This document shows, one piece after another, positions 51,610 through 61,165 of a stretch of 64,000 nt of DNA (the stretch's first letter is position 1; every line of letters starts with the position of its first letter). The stretch lies in the NCBI RefSeq assembly GCF_005048155.1, contig NZ_SUMB01000002.1, positions 902,295 to 966,294 on the forward strand. The letters are read 5' to 3'. Source of the stretch: Streptomyces piniterrae. Its GTDB lineage: Bacteria; Actinomycetota; Actinomycetes; Streptomycetales; Streptomycetaceae. Made by a program: the position numbers and the translations under genes. Below the pieces are notes generated by a model. The model saw only the letters and a list, made by a program, of their open reading frames with translations. It ran no database searches and had not been told where the DNA came from.

Positions 51610-52971
51610 GTGAACGCGCCCACCGCCGCCCTGCCCACCGTGGTGATCGGAGCCGGCCCCGTCGGCCTGGCATCCGCCGCCCACCTCATCGAACGCGGCA
51701 TCGAACCGCTCGTCCTGGAAGCCGGCCCCAGCGCGGGCAGCGCCGTACGCGACTGGAGCCACGTGCGGCTGTTCTCCCCGTGGTCCGAGGTCGTCGACCC
51801 GGCCGCCGAGAAGCTGCTCGCCCCCACAGGCTGGATCCGCCCCGACGGCGCCACCTACCCATCCGGCGGCGACTGGGCTGAGCACTACCTCCAGCCACTG
51901 GCCGACACCCTCGGCGACAAGGTCCGCTACGGCACCCGCGTCACCGGCGTCTCGCGCGCCGGACGCGACCGCGTCGTCGACGCGGCCCGCGAAGACCAGC
52001 CCTTCACCGTCTACGTACGCAATGCCGACGGAACCGAGGAGCGCCTCACCGCCCGCGCCGTCATCGACGCCTCCGGCACCTGGACCACCCCCGGCCCACT
52101 GGGCGGCGACGGTCTCCCCGCCCTCGGCGAGCGCACCGCCCCCGACCGCATCTCCTACCGCGTCCCCGACCTCAAGGACCCCGCCGTACGCGCCCGCTAC
52201 GCCGGCAAGCGCACCGCCGTCATCGGCTCCGGCGCCTCCGCCTTCACCGCCCTCGCCTACCTCGCCGACCTCGCCAAGGACGCCCCCGGCACCCACGGCG
52301 TGTGGATCCTGCGACGGGGCATCAACGGCTCCACCTTCGGCGGCGGCGAAGCCGACCAGCTCCCCGCCCGCGGCGCCCTGGGCCTCGCCGCCAAGGCCGC
52401 CGTCGACGACGGCCACGCCGACGCCGTCACCGGCTTCCGCACCACCGCCGTGGAGAAGGCCGGCGATCAGCTCGTCCTCGTCGCCGAGGACGGCCGCCGC
52501 CTCGACCCGGTCGACGAGATCATCGCGCTCACCGGCTTCCGCCCCGACCTCTCCGTGCTCTCCGAACTCCGCCTGAACCTTGACGAGCGTCTCCAGGCCC
52601 CGGTCGAGCTCGCCCCGCTCATCGACCCCAACGTCCACTCCTGCGGCACCGTCTATCCCCACGGCGCCAAGGAGCTCGCCCACCCCGAGCAGGACGTCTA
52701 CGTCGTCGGCATGAAGAGCTACGGCCGCGCCCCGACCTTCCTGGCCATGACCGGCTACGAGCAGGTCCGTTCCATCGCCGCCGCCCTCGCCGGCGACCAC
52801 GAGGCCGCCGAACGCGTCGAGTTGACGCTGCCGGAGACCGGCGTCTGCGGCGGTGCGGGCCTCTTCGACGAACCTGAGGCAGCACAGGGAGACGGCGGAG
52901 GCTGCTGCGCTGCCCCGTCCACCCTCCAGATCGGCATTGGCGCCCATCCCGCTACCTCTGAGGGCTGCTGA
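51610..52971 (+). CDS. Flavoprotein oxidoreductase with Cys-rich C-terminus
   Basis: The 453-residue protein (GTG at 51610) has FAD (VVIGAGPVGLASAAHLIER) and NADPH (TAVIGSGASAFTALAYLADL) motifs, and is longer than the 49333 protein. The C-terminus carries Cys pairs (GVCGGAGLFDE, GGGCCAAPS, EGC) that may bind metalloids. It sits opposite the ArsR gene, behind matched operators, so arsenic induction is likely. I think it acts in arsenic or organoarsenical metabolism, but the reaction is not assigned. Confidence 0.9.
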   Translation: MNAPTAALPTVVIGAGPVGLASAAHLIERGIEPLVLEAGPSAGSAVRDWSHVRLFSPWSEVVDPAAEKLLAPTGWIRPDGATYPSGGDWAEHYLQPLADTLGDKVRYGTRVTGVSRAGRDRVVDAAREDQPFTVYVRNADGTEERLTARAVIDASGTWTTPGPLGGDGLPALGERTAPDRISYRVPDLKDPAVRARYAGKRTAVIGSGASAFTALAYLADLAKDAPGTHGVWILRRGINGSTFGGGEADQLPARGALGLAAKAAVDDGHADAVTGFRTTAVEKAGDQLVLVAEDGRRLDPVDEIIALTGFRPDLSVLSELRLNLDERLQAPVELAPLIDPNVHSCGTVYPHGAKELAHPEQDVYVVGMKSYGRAPTFLAMTGYEQVRSIAAALAGDHEAAERVELTLPETGVCGGAGLFDEPEAAQGDGGGCCAAPSTLQIGIGAHPATSEGC

Positions 52972-52976
52972 CCGCG

Positions 52977-53400
52977 ATGACGCAATCGCGTGCGGGGGAG
53001 GCTGCGCCCGGTACGGGGGACCGGCCGCGGCCTCACGCCGTCCTGCCCGCCCTATGCGCCACTTAGATCACCAGCTGGGGCGTCGTCTGTTACGCGTTTC
53101 CCGTCCTGCTCCCGCACTCGACCGCCGACACCGGCTGGTCCACCGGCGTTACCGCCGCCGCGTTCTCCGCCGCACTCCTCACTTCGGCCGCCGATGGCAT
53201 CCCCGTCGGCCGCATCCTCGCCCGCTACGTCCCCCGCACGGTGATGACCACCGGCTCCGTCCTCGCGGTCCTCTCCTTTCTCGCCCTCGCCTACGCGCCG
53301 AACCTGGCCGTCTTCACGGTGGCCCGGATGCTTGCTGGCCTCGCCATGGCCGCACCTTCTACCAGTCCGCTTGGGCGGGGCCCCGGTTCGAACTGCGTCC
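52977..53400 (+). pseudogene. Truncated MFS transporter gene
   Basis: The frame from the ATG at 52977 reads an MFS N-terminus with TSWGVVCYAFPVLLPHSTAD, then GRILARYVPRTVMTTGSVLA and FTVARMLAGLAMAA. It contains an in-frame TAG at 53064-53066 and loses coding sense after about 53360. Only about four of twelve membrane helices remain. It was probably the transporter of the adjacent flavoprotein operon, co-transcribed 5 bases downstream. Confidence 0.8.
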
Positions 53401-53517
53401 GCCCTCGGCAAGCCCCGAATCAACCCATGCCTCGACAGGTACCGAGCGTGTTCAGGCCCCCTTCACGGTTGGACGGGCTCCGCGGCGGCCTCGGCTCCGG
53501 CTGGCCGGCGGATGGGG

Positions 53518-54497
53518 TCAGCGCCAGTCGTCGATCACGTACGCGTCGGGATGGCTGTAGCCGGGCTCGTTGGGCCGATGCATCGTTACGCCCTGGAGCC
53601 AGGTGCGGAAGCCGCGGTCGATCATCCGCCGGTACGCGTCCGGGCGGCCCAGGTTCATGCCGGCGTCCAGGTGGCCGAGGCCGCGCTCGGTCGCCAGCTG
53701 CTCGCAGGCGTCGAGCAGCAGCTCGAAGCGGTCTGCCGCTCCCGGCCCGGGGCGTACGGCGCCGAACTTGACGAAGCACACGTCCTCGCCGGCCTCCGTT
53801 CCCGCTCCGTAGTGGCAGATGGCCAGGCCGTCCACGGCGGAGCCGTTCCGGAAGGGGACGGTGTCGCCGAGCGCCAAAGTGTGAACGGCGACGATCTCGC
53901 GCTCCAGGTCGAGGCCCTCGTACACGGCTCCGGTCAGCGCCCGGCATTCCTCCAGGCAGGCGGGCCGCTCAGCTGCGGGCAGCTCGTTGTACGCGTGGCG
54001 CGCCCGGGGACGGCGGCACGGGTCGTGATCGGTTTCTTCATGATGGCGGTGAGGAAGCGGGGCCAGAAGCCGTACTTGCGGTAGAGCTCCAGGTGCTTGG
54101 GGCTGTGGGAGAAGGTGAACAGGCCGAGGTGGCGGTTGCCCCATGTGGTGAAGCGGTCCATGACCGGTTCCATCAGGCGCTTGCCGATGCCCTGGTCCCA
54201 CATGTCTGGGCGCACGGTCAGTGGGCCGAAGCATCCGACGCTGCCCCAGTTGGTGGCGAAGTTCGATGCCACCAGCTCGTCGTCGACGGTCTCGGCGAAC
54301 GCCGATTCCGGATCAGCCGCCCATCGGACGTGGATGAAGTCGGCGCTCTCGAAGGTCTTCTTCGGGTCGGGCACGCCGAGGAACGTCCCGAAGGCGACCC
54401 TGCAGATCTCGTCGGCGAGGTCAAGGTCCGTCTTCTCCAGGGGCCGGACTGACACCTTGCCCGTGAGGGCTGTATGCCCTGGCGTCGGTGAGGTCAT
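53518..54497 (-). pseudogene. Two-domain GNAT acetyltransferase with a frameshift
   Basis: The first part reads VSVRPLEKTDLDLADEICRV, GCFGPLTVRPDMWDQGIGKR (acetyl-CoA loop) and HLELYRKYGFWPRFLTAIMK. Near 54010-54030 the frame shifts, and the second part continues NELPAAERPACLEECRALTG and DVCFVKFGAVRPGPGAADRF to the stop at 53518. Joined, it is a normal 320-residue protein with two GNAT domains. One base change separates an intact gene from a broken one, so sequencing error is possible. Confidence 0.75.
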
Positions 54498-54814
54498 GGT
54501 GCTGTCCCCCTTGTGCCGTCTCTCCTTCGAAGGCGGCCGTCGCGCGGTGCTTTGGGGGAGTCATTGCCCGCATCCCGGAGCCGCCTCGGTGTGTATGCCG
54601 GCGATCGTGCCGTCGGCACCGGGCGCGTCAGGTGAAGGCTTCGGCGATGTCCGGCGCGCGACCGTTCCACGCCCTTTTGATTACTCCCCGTAACTCACGC
54701 TACGCCTCGTAGCCGAGCGGTCAAGACCCGAGAGACGCCGCGGCGAGCGGTCATCAGACGGCCTCCCCAGGGGATCTTGAAGCGTTCTCCCGGAGCCTCA
54801 GCCGGTGACCGACG

Positions 54815-55188
54815 CCCCGCAGATGACCGAGGTCTTGGATGGCATCCGAGTTCCTCGCCCGGACGGGGCCGTCCGGGTACCCGGCTGGAACGCTTGTGTG
54901 CGGACCGGGCCGATGGCTCACGCGGCAACCGTCGCTACTTGCGCCGCCGGCAGATCAAGCACACCATTCCCGAGCCGAAGAACCAGCGGGCCAACTGCCG
55001 GGCCGCGGCAGCGTGGGTGGCTGGCCCTGTGGGTTGACCAGCGAACCTACCGTCGCAGGAATGTAGTTGAGCGCACGATCTTGGCGCTCAAGGGGTTCCG
55101 GGCAGTGGCCGCCAGATACGAGAAGCGGGCGTACGTCTTTCACGGCACGCTCACCGTCGCCGCGATCCGGCTCTGGCTCCGCCCATGA
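54815..55188 (+). pseudogene. IS5-type transposase remnant
   Basis: Across three frames the plus strand reads MTEVLDGIRVPRPDG, then DGSRGNRRYLRRRQIKHTIP, EPKNQRANCRAAA, then VYRRR-like RTYRRRNVVERTILALKGFR and AYVFHGTLTVAAIRLWLRP, the C-terminal half of an IS5-family transposase. Small insertions and deletions break the frame, and the N-terminal half is gone. Confidence 0.85.
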
Positions 55189-55223
55189 CCGCCGCGGCCC
55201 TGCTGAAGGCTCCTCCGGGAGGT

Positions 55224-55436
55224 TCACTTACCGGTGTCCTCGGCGAGGGTGTGGGCAACCAGGGCGTTGGCGTGGCCGTGGCCCAGGCCGTGTTCGGTCT
55301 TCAGCCAGCTGACGAGCTCCATGTGCTTGGTCAGGGGTGAGGAGCGGATGAGATCCATCCATTCGGTGATCGGGCGGCCGTACTTCTTCTCGATGGAGGG
55401 GAAGTAGCTGGCAGGGCCTTTCGCTGCTGCGGTCAT
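55224..55436 (-). CDS. DUF4287-type small protein
   Basis: The 70-residue protein reads MTAAAKGPASYFPSIEKKYG, then ITEWMDLIRSS and WLKTEHGLGHGHANALVAHT, the DUF4287 pattern common in actinobacteria. Its role is unknown; it is often near small reductases or DinB-like proteins. The DHFR-fold gene lies 80 bases upstream on the same strand, so they may be co-transcribed. Confidence 0.9.
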   Translation of the reverse strand: MTAAAKGPASYFPSIEKKYGRPITEWMDLIRSSPLTKHMELVSWLKTEHGLGHGHANALVAHTLAEDTGK

Positions 55437-55516
55437 GTCGGGGTTCTGTCCTTCTGTCCGTGTGTTGCGGGGGCGTACTTCGGGGACGCGACGGTAGGGC
55501 GGGTGCGGGAGCCTTG

Positions 55517-56089
55517 TCAGCGGACGACGTCGAAGACGTTCTTCTGCAGGCCGTTGGCGTAGACCTCGTGCTCGATCAGCTTCAGCTTCTGGGTGTCCTT
55601 GTCCGTGGCGCTGAACAGGCGCTTGCCCGCGCCGAGCAGGAGCGGGAAGACGAGCAGGTGATAGCGGTCGATCAGGCCGGCGTCCGAAAGGGCCTGGTTC
55701 AGGGCGGCGCTGCCGTGGACGATGATCGGGCCGCCCTCGGTCTCCTTCAGCGCGGCGACTTCGTCGAGCGAGCGCAGGATCGTGGTCTCGCCCCAGTTCG
55801 ACACCAGGTCATCCTCGGTGAGCGTGGTGGAGACGACGTACTTCGGCATGACCTTGTAGTCGGCGAAGTCCGCCATGTCCGGCCACACCGGGCTGAACGC
55901 CTCGTAGCTGGTCCGGCCCATGAGCATGGCGGTGGCTTCCTGCTGCTCGCGGCCCTTGATGTCGAACGCCTCGGGCAGGAACTCGATGCCCTTGAAGGTC
56001 CACCCGGAGTTCCGGTATCCGGGCTCACCGCCCGGGGCCTCCACGACGCCGTCGAGAGAGATGAACGCGGTGCTGATCAGGGTACGCAT
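55517..56089 (-). CDS. RibD_C/DHFR-fold reductase
   Basis: The 190-residue protein (ATG 56089) has the RibD C-terminal domain fold: TLISTAFISLDGVVEAPGGE, ATAMLMGRTSYEAFSPVWPD, then GGPIIVHGSAALNQALSDAG and YHLLVFPLLLGAGKRLF. These bind NADPH. This is one of three such genes in the cluster. Members reduce pterin- or pyrimidine-type rings; the substrate is unknown. It may be co-transcribed with the 56253 gene. Confidence 0.92.
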   Translation of the reverse strand: MRTLISTAFISLDGVVEAPGGEPGYRNSGWTFKGIEFLPEAFDIKGREQQEATAMLMGRTSYEAFSPVWPDMADFADYKVMPKYVVSTTLTEDDLVSNWGETTILRSLDEVAALKETEGGPIIVHGSAALNQALSDAGLIDRYHLLVFPLLLGAGKRLFSATDKDTQKLKLIEHEVYANGLQKNVFDVVR

Positions 56090-56252
56090 CTCAAGGTTCC
56101 TCGGTATCTCGTGTCTGGGTACAAGAGGGTTCAGCCGGTGCACGCTTCGATCACACTCGCTGCCGCGGCGCACCCGCTGTGATCTCTGACTGCTGACCAC
56201 GGCGAAACTCATCGGTCGCCGCCCGCCCGTCGGGGCGGCTTGAGCGAGCGGT

Positions 56253-56813
56253 CTAGCTGGTCCGTTCGTGACGGAGGAGAACGACCTGGGAGTCGAAGGT
56301 CCTGGTCTCGGCCAGAGTCAGGTCGAACCGCTGCTGCGGGGTGGTGAAGACGGGCTTGCCGCCGCCGAGTACGACGGGGTGGACGAAGATCTGGTACTCG
56401 TCGATCAGCTGGTGTTCGGTGAGGAAGCCGGCCAGCGTGGCGCCGCCGAACAGCAGGAGATGGGCGCCGCTGTTCTTGAGGGCGGTGAGCTGCTCGACGA
56501 CGTCGGTGTTGATGACGCGGGTGTTCCAGTCGGCCTCGGTCAGTGTCGAGGAGACGACGACCTTGGACGCCTGGCGCCAGACGGGCGCGAATGCGAGGTC
56601 GTGCTCGTGGGTGGAGAACTCCTCGGCGCGGGGCCAGAAGCCGGACATCATGTCCCAAACCTTGCGGCCGTAGAGGAAGATGTCGGCGCCCTGGGTGAGG
56701 GCCTGCGAGTAGGCGGACAGCTCGCTGTCCATCCGGGGCCAGTCGAACTCGCCGTTCGGTCCCTCGATGAAGCCGTCCAGCGACTGGTGCACAAAGTGCG
56801 TGATCTTGCCCAT
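56253..56813 (-). CDS. RibD_C/DHFR-fold reductase
   Basis: The 186-residue protein (ATG 56813; AGGAGGATTCCG is about 9 bases upstream) has the same fold: ITHFVHQSLDGFIEGPNGEF, GADIFLYGRKVWDMMSGFWP and LLLFGGATLAGFLTEHQLID. It is 164 bases upstream of the 55517 gene in the same direction and is divergent from the TetR gene. The TetR protein likely controls it. Confidence 0.92.
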   Translation of the reverse strand: MGKITHFVHQSLDGFIEGPNGEFDWPRMDSELSAYSQALTQGADIFLYGRKVWDMMSGFWPRAEEFSTHEHDLAFAPVWRQASKVVVSSTLTEADWNTRVINTDVVEQLTALKNSGAHLLLFGGATLAGFLTEHQLIDEYQIFVHPVVLGGGKPVFTTPQQRFDLTLAETRTFDSQVVLLRHERTS

Positions 56814-56975
56814 GAGAAGCGGAATCCTCCTGGTGAAAGAACGTCCGGGCGGTTGACGGCCACCCATTGTGTACGATGTTCACATTTGGAGGATGTGGCG
56901 ATCCGCGTCCCCCGAGTGATCACGCAGGAGCCTAGACGACCTAAGTGGATGCTGTCCACATTGGAGGCGGCGGCC

Positions 56976-57620
56976 ATGACAGCAGTCGGGAATAACAAGC
57001 CGAAGCGGGAGACGTACCGCCACGGCGACCTCCGCAATGCACTGGTCGAAGCCGGCCTCGAACTCGCCCGCCAGGGCGGGCCGACCGCCGTTGTGCTACG
57101 CGCCGCCACCCGGCAGGCCGGAGTCGCCCCCAACGCCGCCTACCGGCATTTCACCGACCGCAACGCACTGCTCCATGCCGTCTCCCAGGCCGCCATGGCC
57201 CACCTCGCCCGCACCATGGAGGCCGAGCAAACCACCTTGCCACCGACCACGGACGCGGCGGCTGCCGCCCGTGCCCGCTTCCGTGCCGTCGGCACCGGCT
57301 ACCTGCGCTTCGCCCAGGAAGAACCCGGCCTGTTCCGCACGGCCTTCCACGTCCCCGGCGACATGACTCACGCCGCCGCCGACACCGCCGCAGGCACCAC
57401 CGGCAAGACCCCCTTCGAACTCCTCGGAACAGCCCTCGACGGCCTCGTGGAAGCCGGCCTCCTGCCCGAAGACCGGCGCCCCGGCGCCGAGTTCCTCGCC
57501 TGGTCGGCCGTCCACGGCCTCGCCTGCCTCCTCATCGACGGCCCCCTCCGCGGCCTCCACCCCACCCGGGTCCACGACGCCGGCCAGCACGTCATCGACA
57601 TGATCGAGCGCGGTATCTGA
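56976..57620 (+). CDS. TetR-family regulator
   Basis: The 214-residue protein (ATG 56976 after TTGGAGGCGG) has a TetR DNA-binding domain (YRHGDLRNALVEAGLELARQ, GVAPNAAYRHFTDRNALLHA) and a WHG-type C-terminal domain (SAVHGLACLLIDGPLRG). It is divergent from the two RibD_C genes. TGTACGATGTTCACAT and GCTGTCCACAT sequences upstream (56871-56962) share a TCCACAT-like core that could be its operator. It probably represses the reductases. Confidence 0.92.
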   Translation: MTAVGNNKPKRETYRHGDLRNALVEAGLELARQGGPTAVVLRAATRQAGVAPNAAYRHFTDRNALLHAVSQAAMAHLARTMEAEQTTLPPTTDAAAAARARFRAVGTGYLRFAQEEPGLFRTAFHVPGDMTHAAADTAAGTTGKTPFELLGTALDGLVEAGLLPEDRRPGAEFLAWSAVHGLACLLIDGPLRGLHPTRVHDAGQHVIDMIERGI

Positions 57621-57880
57621 CACCACCAAGCGCGGCTCTGACGTCGAAGGAATTGGCCTGGGGCCACGGCTCAGAAGGAGTCCGTCTTGTCGGACACGCC
57701 CGGACGGGGTGGGTATCGGGATGGGTGCGTTGGTATTCGGTGTCGACTTATTGGACGCCGGCTCACTGCGCTGCTGGTGGGAGGCATCGTGAGCTCGTGC
57801 AGCGCTCACGCAGAAATCGGTCGACAATGGAAGCGGCCCAGTGTTGCGAGATACATGGTTCCTCCGTTTTGAGGTCGCAT

Positions 57881-58594
57881 GTGAGTGATCAATCTGCGCA
57901 GATGAACGGCCCTCCACCCGTCGCAGGGCTGGTCGGGGAAGGAATCCTCCCCATCACGGACGAGGTGGAGTGGGCGTCCGTGTCGCCGCGGCAGATCACC
58001 ACCGAGGAGTGGCAGCGGTTCGAGGACTACCTGAAGGAAATCTTCGGAGCGCTGGGTATGGCCGTCGGGTCGGCGGCCACGGCCGACACCCCCCGCCGCT
58101 TTCTGCGCGCCCTCTTCGACGCCACCAGCGGATACGAAGGCGACGAGAAGCTGGTCACCGCCTTCGAGACCGAATGCCACGGCGGTTCGGACTGCCGGAT
58201 CAGCCAGATCGTCGAAGGGCCGATCCCTTTCTTCTCGCTGTGCGAGCACCACAGCCTGCCCTTCTTCGGCAAGGCGTACGTCGGCTACATCGCCCACGAA
58301 CACATCCTGGGACTGTCCAAGCTGACCAGACTGGTGCGGCTGTTCGCCCGCCGGTTCTCGATGCAGGAGCGCATCGGTCGCCAGCTCGCCGAATCCTTGC
58401 AGCAGATCCTGCAACCACATGGCGTCGCGGTCCACCTGGAAGCGGTGCATCTGTGCACGCAGATGCGCGGGGTACGGGAGATCGAGTCCAGCACCCGTAC
58501 CACCCACTGGCGGGGCACCTACGACGAGGATCCGCAACTGCGTGCCGAATTCTTCACGCTGTGCGGCCAACGGGGCCTGGCCGGACATGGCTGA
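57881..58594 (+). CDS. folE: GTP cyclohydrolase I
   Basis: The 237-residue protein (GTG 57881 after GAGG) has the FolE zinc/catalytic residues: FFSLCEHHSLPFFGKAYVGY with Cys and two His, then VHLCTQMRGVREIESSTRTT with the second Cys. It converts GTP to dihydroneopterin triphosphate. It overlaps a RibD_C gene by 8 bases. Having a FolE here, separate from the folate operon, with three RibD_C reductases suggests a dedicated pterin pathway rather than housekeeping folate synthesis. Confidence 0.94.
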   Translation: MSDQSAQMNGPPPVAGLVGEGILPITDEVEWASVSPRQITTEEWQRFEDYLKEIFGALGMAVGSAATADTPRRFLRALFDATSGYEGDEKLVTAFETECHGGSDCRISQIVEGPIPFFSLCEHHSLPFFGKAYVGYIAHEHILGLSKLTRLVRLFARRFSMQERIGRQLAESLQQILQPHGVAVHLEAVHLCTQMRGVREIESSTRTTHWRGTYDEDPQLRAEFFTLCGQRGLAGHG

Positions 58595-59480
58595 GCACAA
58601 CACCGCGCCTGCCGCCGGCGGAACGCCAGGCTTGCTGGAGCCACTGGAGCCGCTGTACGAGGATGCCGGACAGCCCCGCTTCGGTCTGCCTCCGGCGCTC
58701 GCAACGGCCTATGGCGGGGATCTGGGCTTCACCCCGCCGTGCGTGTACGCGAACTTCGTCTCCTCCATCGACGGAGTGGTCGCCCTCGGTCCCGAATACC
58801 CGTCCTCCGGGTCGGCGATCAGCGGGCGTGCACCGGCGGACCGATTCGTCATGGGACTTCTGCGCGCATGCGCCGACGCCGTGCTCATCGGGGCCGGCAC
58901 GCTCCGGGCCACGCCCGGCCACCAATGGACACCCGACCACGTCTTCCCGCAAGCCGCCCCCGACTTCGTCGAGCTACGGCGCAGCCTGCGACGCGCCACT
59001 CAGCCGGAACTGGTCGTGGTCACAGCGAGCGGCGACGTGCCCACCGAGCACCCGGCCCTGCAGTCGGGCGCGCTCGTGGCCACCACAGCAGACGGCGCCC
59101 GCCGACTGGACGGACGCCTGCCGGCGGCATGCGAGATCCTCACCCCGGTCGAAGGATCCACCCTCCGTATGGCCGACGTACTCGCGGCTCTCCGCGCCCA
59201 CGGACACACGGTGGTGCTCACCGAGGGCGGGCCGCACCTCATCGGTCACCTCCTAAGTGAGGGCCTGCTGGATGAACTGTTCCTCACCACTTCGCCGGTG
59301 CTCGCCGGCCGGGCCGACACCTCTCGCCCCGGGCTGATCGCCGGTCTCGAACTGCTGCCGAACCGGCCGGTGTGGACGGACCTGGTCAGCGCGCGGCGAC
59401 GGGATTCGTACCTGTTCCTCCGCTACCGGCTTGGGCCACCACGCGCACACGTCGCCCCGCACTCAGCGTTGTCCAGTTGA
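58587..59480 (+). CDS. RibD_C-domain reductase coupled to FolE
   Basis: The 297-residue protein (ATG 58587, overlapping folE by 8 bases) has a long N-terminal linker, then YANFVSSIDGVVALGPEYPS, GLLRACADAVLIGAGTLRAT and VVLTEGGPHLIGHLLSEGLL typical of RibD_C/DHFR-type reductases. Overlap with FolE implies that it acts on a product of GTP cyclohydrolase, reducing a pterin or an opened pyrimidine. Known RibD homologues can replace DHFR, so reduction of dihydropterin is a plausible inference. Confidence 0.93.
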   Translation: MAEHNTAPAAGGTPGLLEPLEPLYEDAGQPRFGLPPALATAYGGDLGFTPPCVYANFVSSIDGVVALGPEYPSSGSAISGRAPADRFVMGLLRACADAVLIGAGTLRATPGHQWTPDHVFPQAAPDFVELRRSLRRATQPELVVVTASGDVPTEHPALQSGALVATTADGARRLDGRLPAACEILTPVEGSTLRMADVLAALRAHGHTVVLTEGGPHLIGHLLSEGLLDELFLTTSPVLAGRADTSRPGLIAGLELLPNRPVWTDLVSARRRDSYLFLRYRLGPPRAHVAPHSALSS

Positions 59481-59599
59481 CGCAGGTCGAGAGTGGGGCG
59501 CCGATTTCGCGTGTTCAGGCCGTGCCGTCGGCCGGACCTTCCTCGGCGAAGATGCGGTAGACGGTGGCCACCGAGGGTGCTGGCCCTTGTTCTTGCCGG

Positions 59600-59745
59600 A
59601 TCGGACCCCCACGATTCCGTTGAGGACCCTGCGGTCGTCCTTCCCTTTTGCAGCCCCGATCCGACCGAGGCAACGAGGGCCGGACGTATTCCCACTCGGC
59701 GTCGGGCAACTCATGGCGACATATCGCCCGACCATGATCCACCAC
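59600..59745 (-). pseudogene. IS5-type transposase N-terminal fossil
   Basis: Two frames on the minus strand give CRHELPDAEWEYVRPSLPRS and then KGKDDRRVLNGIV, the IS5-family N-terminal DUF4096 region. The rest is absent. It is unrelated in direction to the nearby IS701 and IS5-type elements. Confidence 0.65.
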
Positions 59746-59778
59746 TCAAGATCATTTGACGACGGATCAATTTCACGG

Positions 59779-60921
59779 TCAGGGAACTGGCGTCACGTCG
59801 ATGACGACGGCCCCGTTTCCGCCGACGTTTCCGGACACGCCGTTGTCCCCGGCACTACCGGCAGACCCGTTGGCGGCGGAAGCACCGCCGCTGGTGGCGC
59901 CGGCGCCACCAGCCCCGCCGGCGCCACCCTTGCCGCCACCGCCACCGCTGCCTCCGGCTCCGAAGGTGAACCCGTCGGCGGTGATGCCTGCGCCACCGGT
60001 CCCCCCGCTGCCGCCGTTGCCGCCCGTGCCACCACTGCCGCCGGCCCCACCCGTGCCGCTCTGCTGGCTCGCGCCACTGCCGCCGGCCGTACCGGAGTTG
60101 CCTACGGCGCCGGCGTTACCGTCATTGCCGTTCAGCGAGGCGGCGGGGATACCCAGACACCGTGACACTCGACCGCCGGTACCGCCGGAACCGGTGATGG
60201 TGCCGCCGCCCCCACCGCCGCCACCAATCCCGCCGGCCCCGCCGAGCCCGCCGACAGCGCCGCCGAAACCGCCCCTGCCGCCCGTCGGGGTCCTGGTGCC
60301 GGCGGTGCCGCCGGAGGCGAAGGCCAGATTCACCGCCGGGGTGAGGCCCACCGTGCTGTCCTGACCAGCTCCGCCGAGGGAGGCGGAACCGCCTGCGCTG
60401 CCAGGACCGCCGCCGAAGGGACCGCCACCGCTGCCGCCGGAGCCGCCATTGCCGCCGGCGCCCGCGCCGCCGGCACTTCCCCCCGCGCCCACCACGACGG
60501 TCAAGGTCACGCCGCCGACAAGTACCTCAGTGCACTTCACGAAGCTGCCGGAGCCTCCGCCACCACCGCTGGCACCTCCTCCGCCACCACCGCCCCCGCC
60601 ACCGCCTCCCCCGCCCAGCGAGAGAAGGGCGTTGCCGCCGCCACCTCCTCCGCCACCACCGCCGCCACCGGCTCCACCGCCCCCGCTGGCCCCGGCGCCC
60701 CAGACCCTGATGGTCAGGACTTTCACGTCGGTGGGGCTGCCGGGAACCGTGAAGGTGAACACGCCGGGATTCGTGAAACTCGTCTGCTGCTTCGTCTGCG
60801 CAGCCGCGCTGTCAGCACCCACCATCGGTGGGAGAAGTCCGCCCACCAGCACTGCCACGCCTACGCCGACGCGCATTCCCCGACCCGCGTGCCTCTGCCG
60901 GTTCATCAAACCCCGCACCAT
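59779..60921 (-). CDS. Secreted glycine-rich protein
   Basis: The ATG at 60921 follows AGGGGAGGCAC and gives 380 residues. A signal peptide (VGVGVAVLVGGLLPPMVGAD, cut near AAAQT) is followed by a beta-strand domain (SFTNPGVFTFTVPGSPTDVK, VLTIRVWGAGA) and then about 270 residues with long Gly/Ala/Ser tracts (GGGGGAG-like). Gly-rich surface proteins of this type occur in many bacteria and often form adhesive or structural layers. The Pro-rich plus-strand frame is its antisense shadow. Repeats make it prone to length variation. Confidence 0.85.
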   Translation of the reverse strand: MVRGLMNRQRHAGRGMRVGVGVAVLVGGLLPPMVGADSAAAQTKQQTSFTNPGVFTFTVPGSPTDVKVLTIRVWGAGASGGGGAGGGGGGGGGGGGNALLSLGGGGGGGGGGGGGGASGGGGGSGSFVKCTEVLVGGVTLTVVVGAGGSAGGAGAGGNGGSGGSGGGPFGGGPGSAGGSASLGGAGQDSTVGLTPAVNLAFASGGTAGTRTPTGGRGGFGGAVGGLGGAGGIGGGGGGGGTITGSGGTGGRVSRCLGIPAASLNGNDGNAGAVGNSGTAGGSGASQQSGTGGAGGSGGTGGNGGSGGTGGAGITADGFTFGAGGSGGGGGKGGAGGAGGAGATSGGASAANGSAGSAGDNGVSGNVGGNGAVVIDVTPVP

Positions 60922-61165
60922 GATGTGCCTCCCCTGACTCCTAGGCGTTGTGGGCGAGAGCGAACGTGACGGGCATCGCCGGCCAATCCCAAGAACGCCC
61001 CATGGGAAGGTTTGCCTGGCCGAAACGTGCCGCCAATGCCACGAAAGGGGGGCGGGAAGGCTACGAGGGGGCAGGAAGAAGCAGAGGAGGGACTGCAATT
61101 CGGCCACTGCCGCACGGATGGTGCCCCTGAGAGTCGCGAGGCAGGCAGGAGTTGGACGACACGAC

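Noticed and set aside
51592..52947. Long minus-strand frame across the flavoprotein gene
   Set aside because: It is Gly/Ala/Val-rich, an antisense shadow of the oxidoreductase, with no domain or start signal.
60449..60937. Proline-rich plus-strand frame
   Set aside because: It is the exact complement of the glycine tracts of the secreted protein, whose signal peptide and ribosome site support the minus strand.
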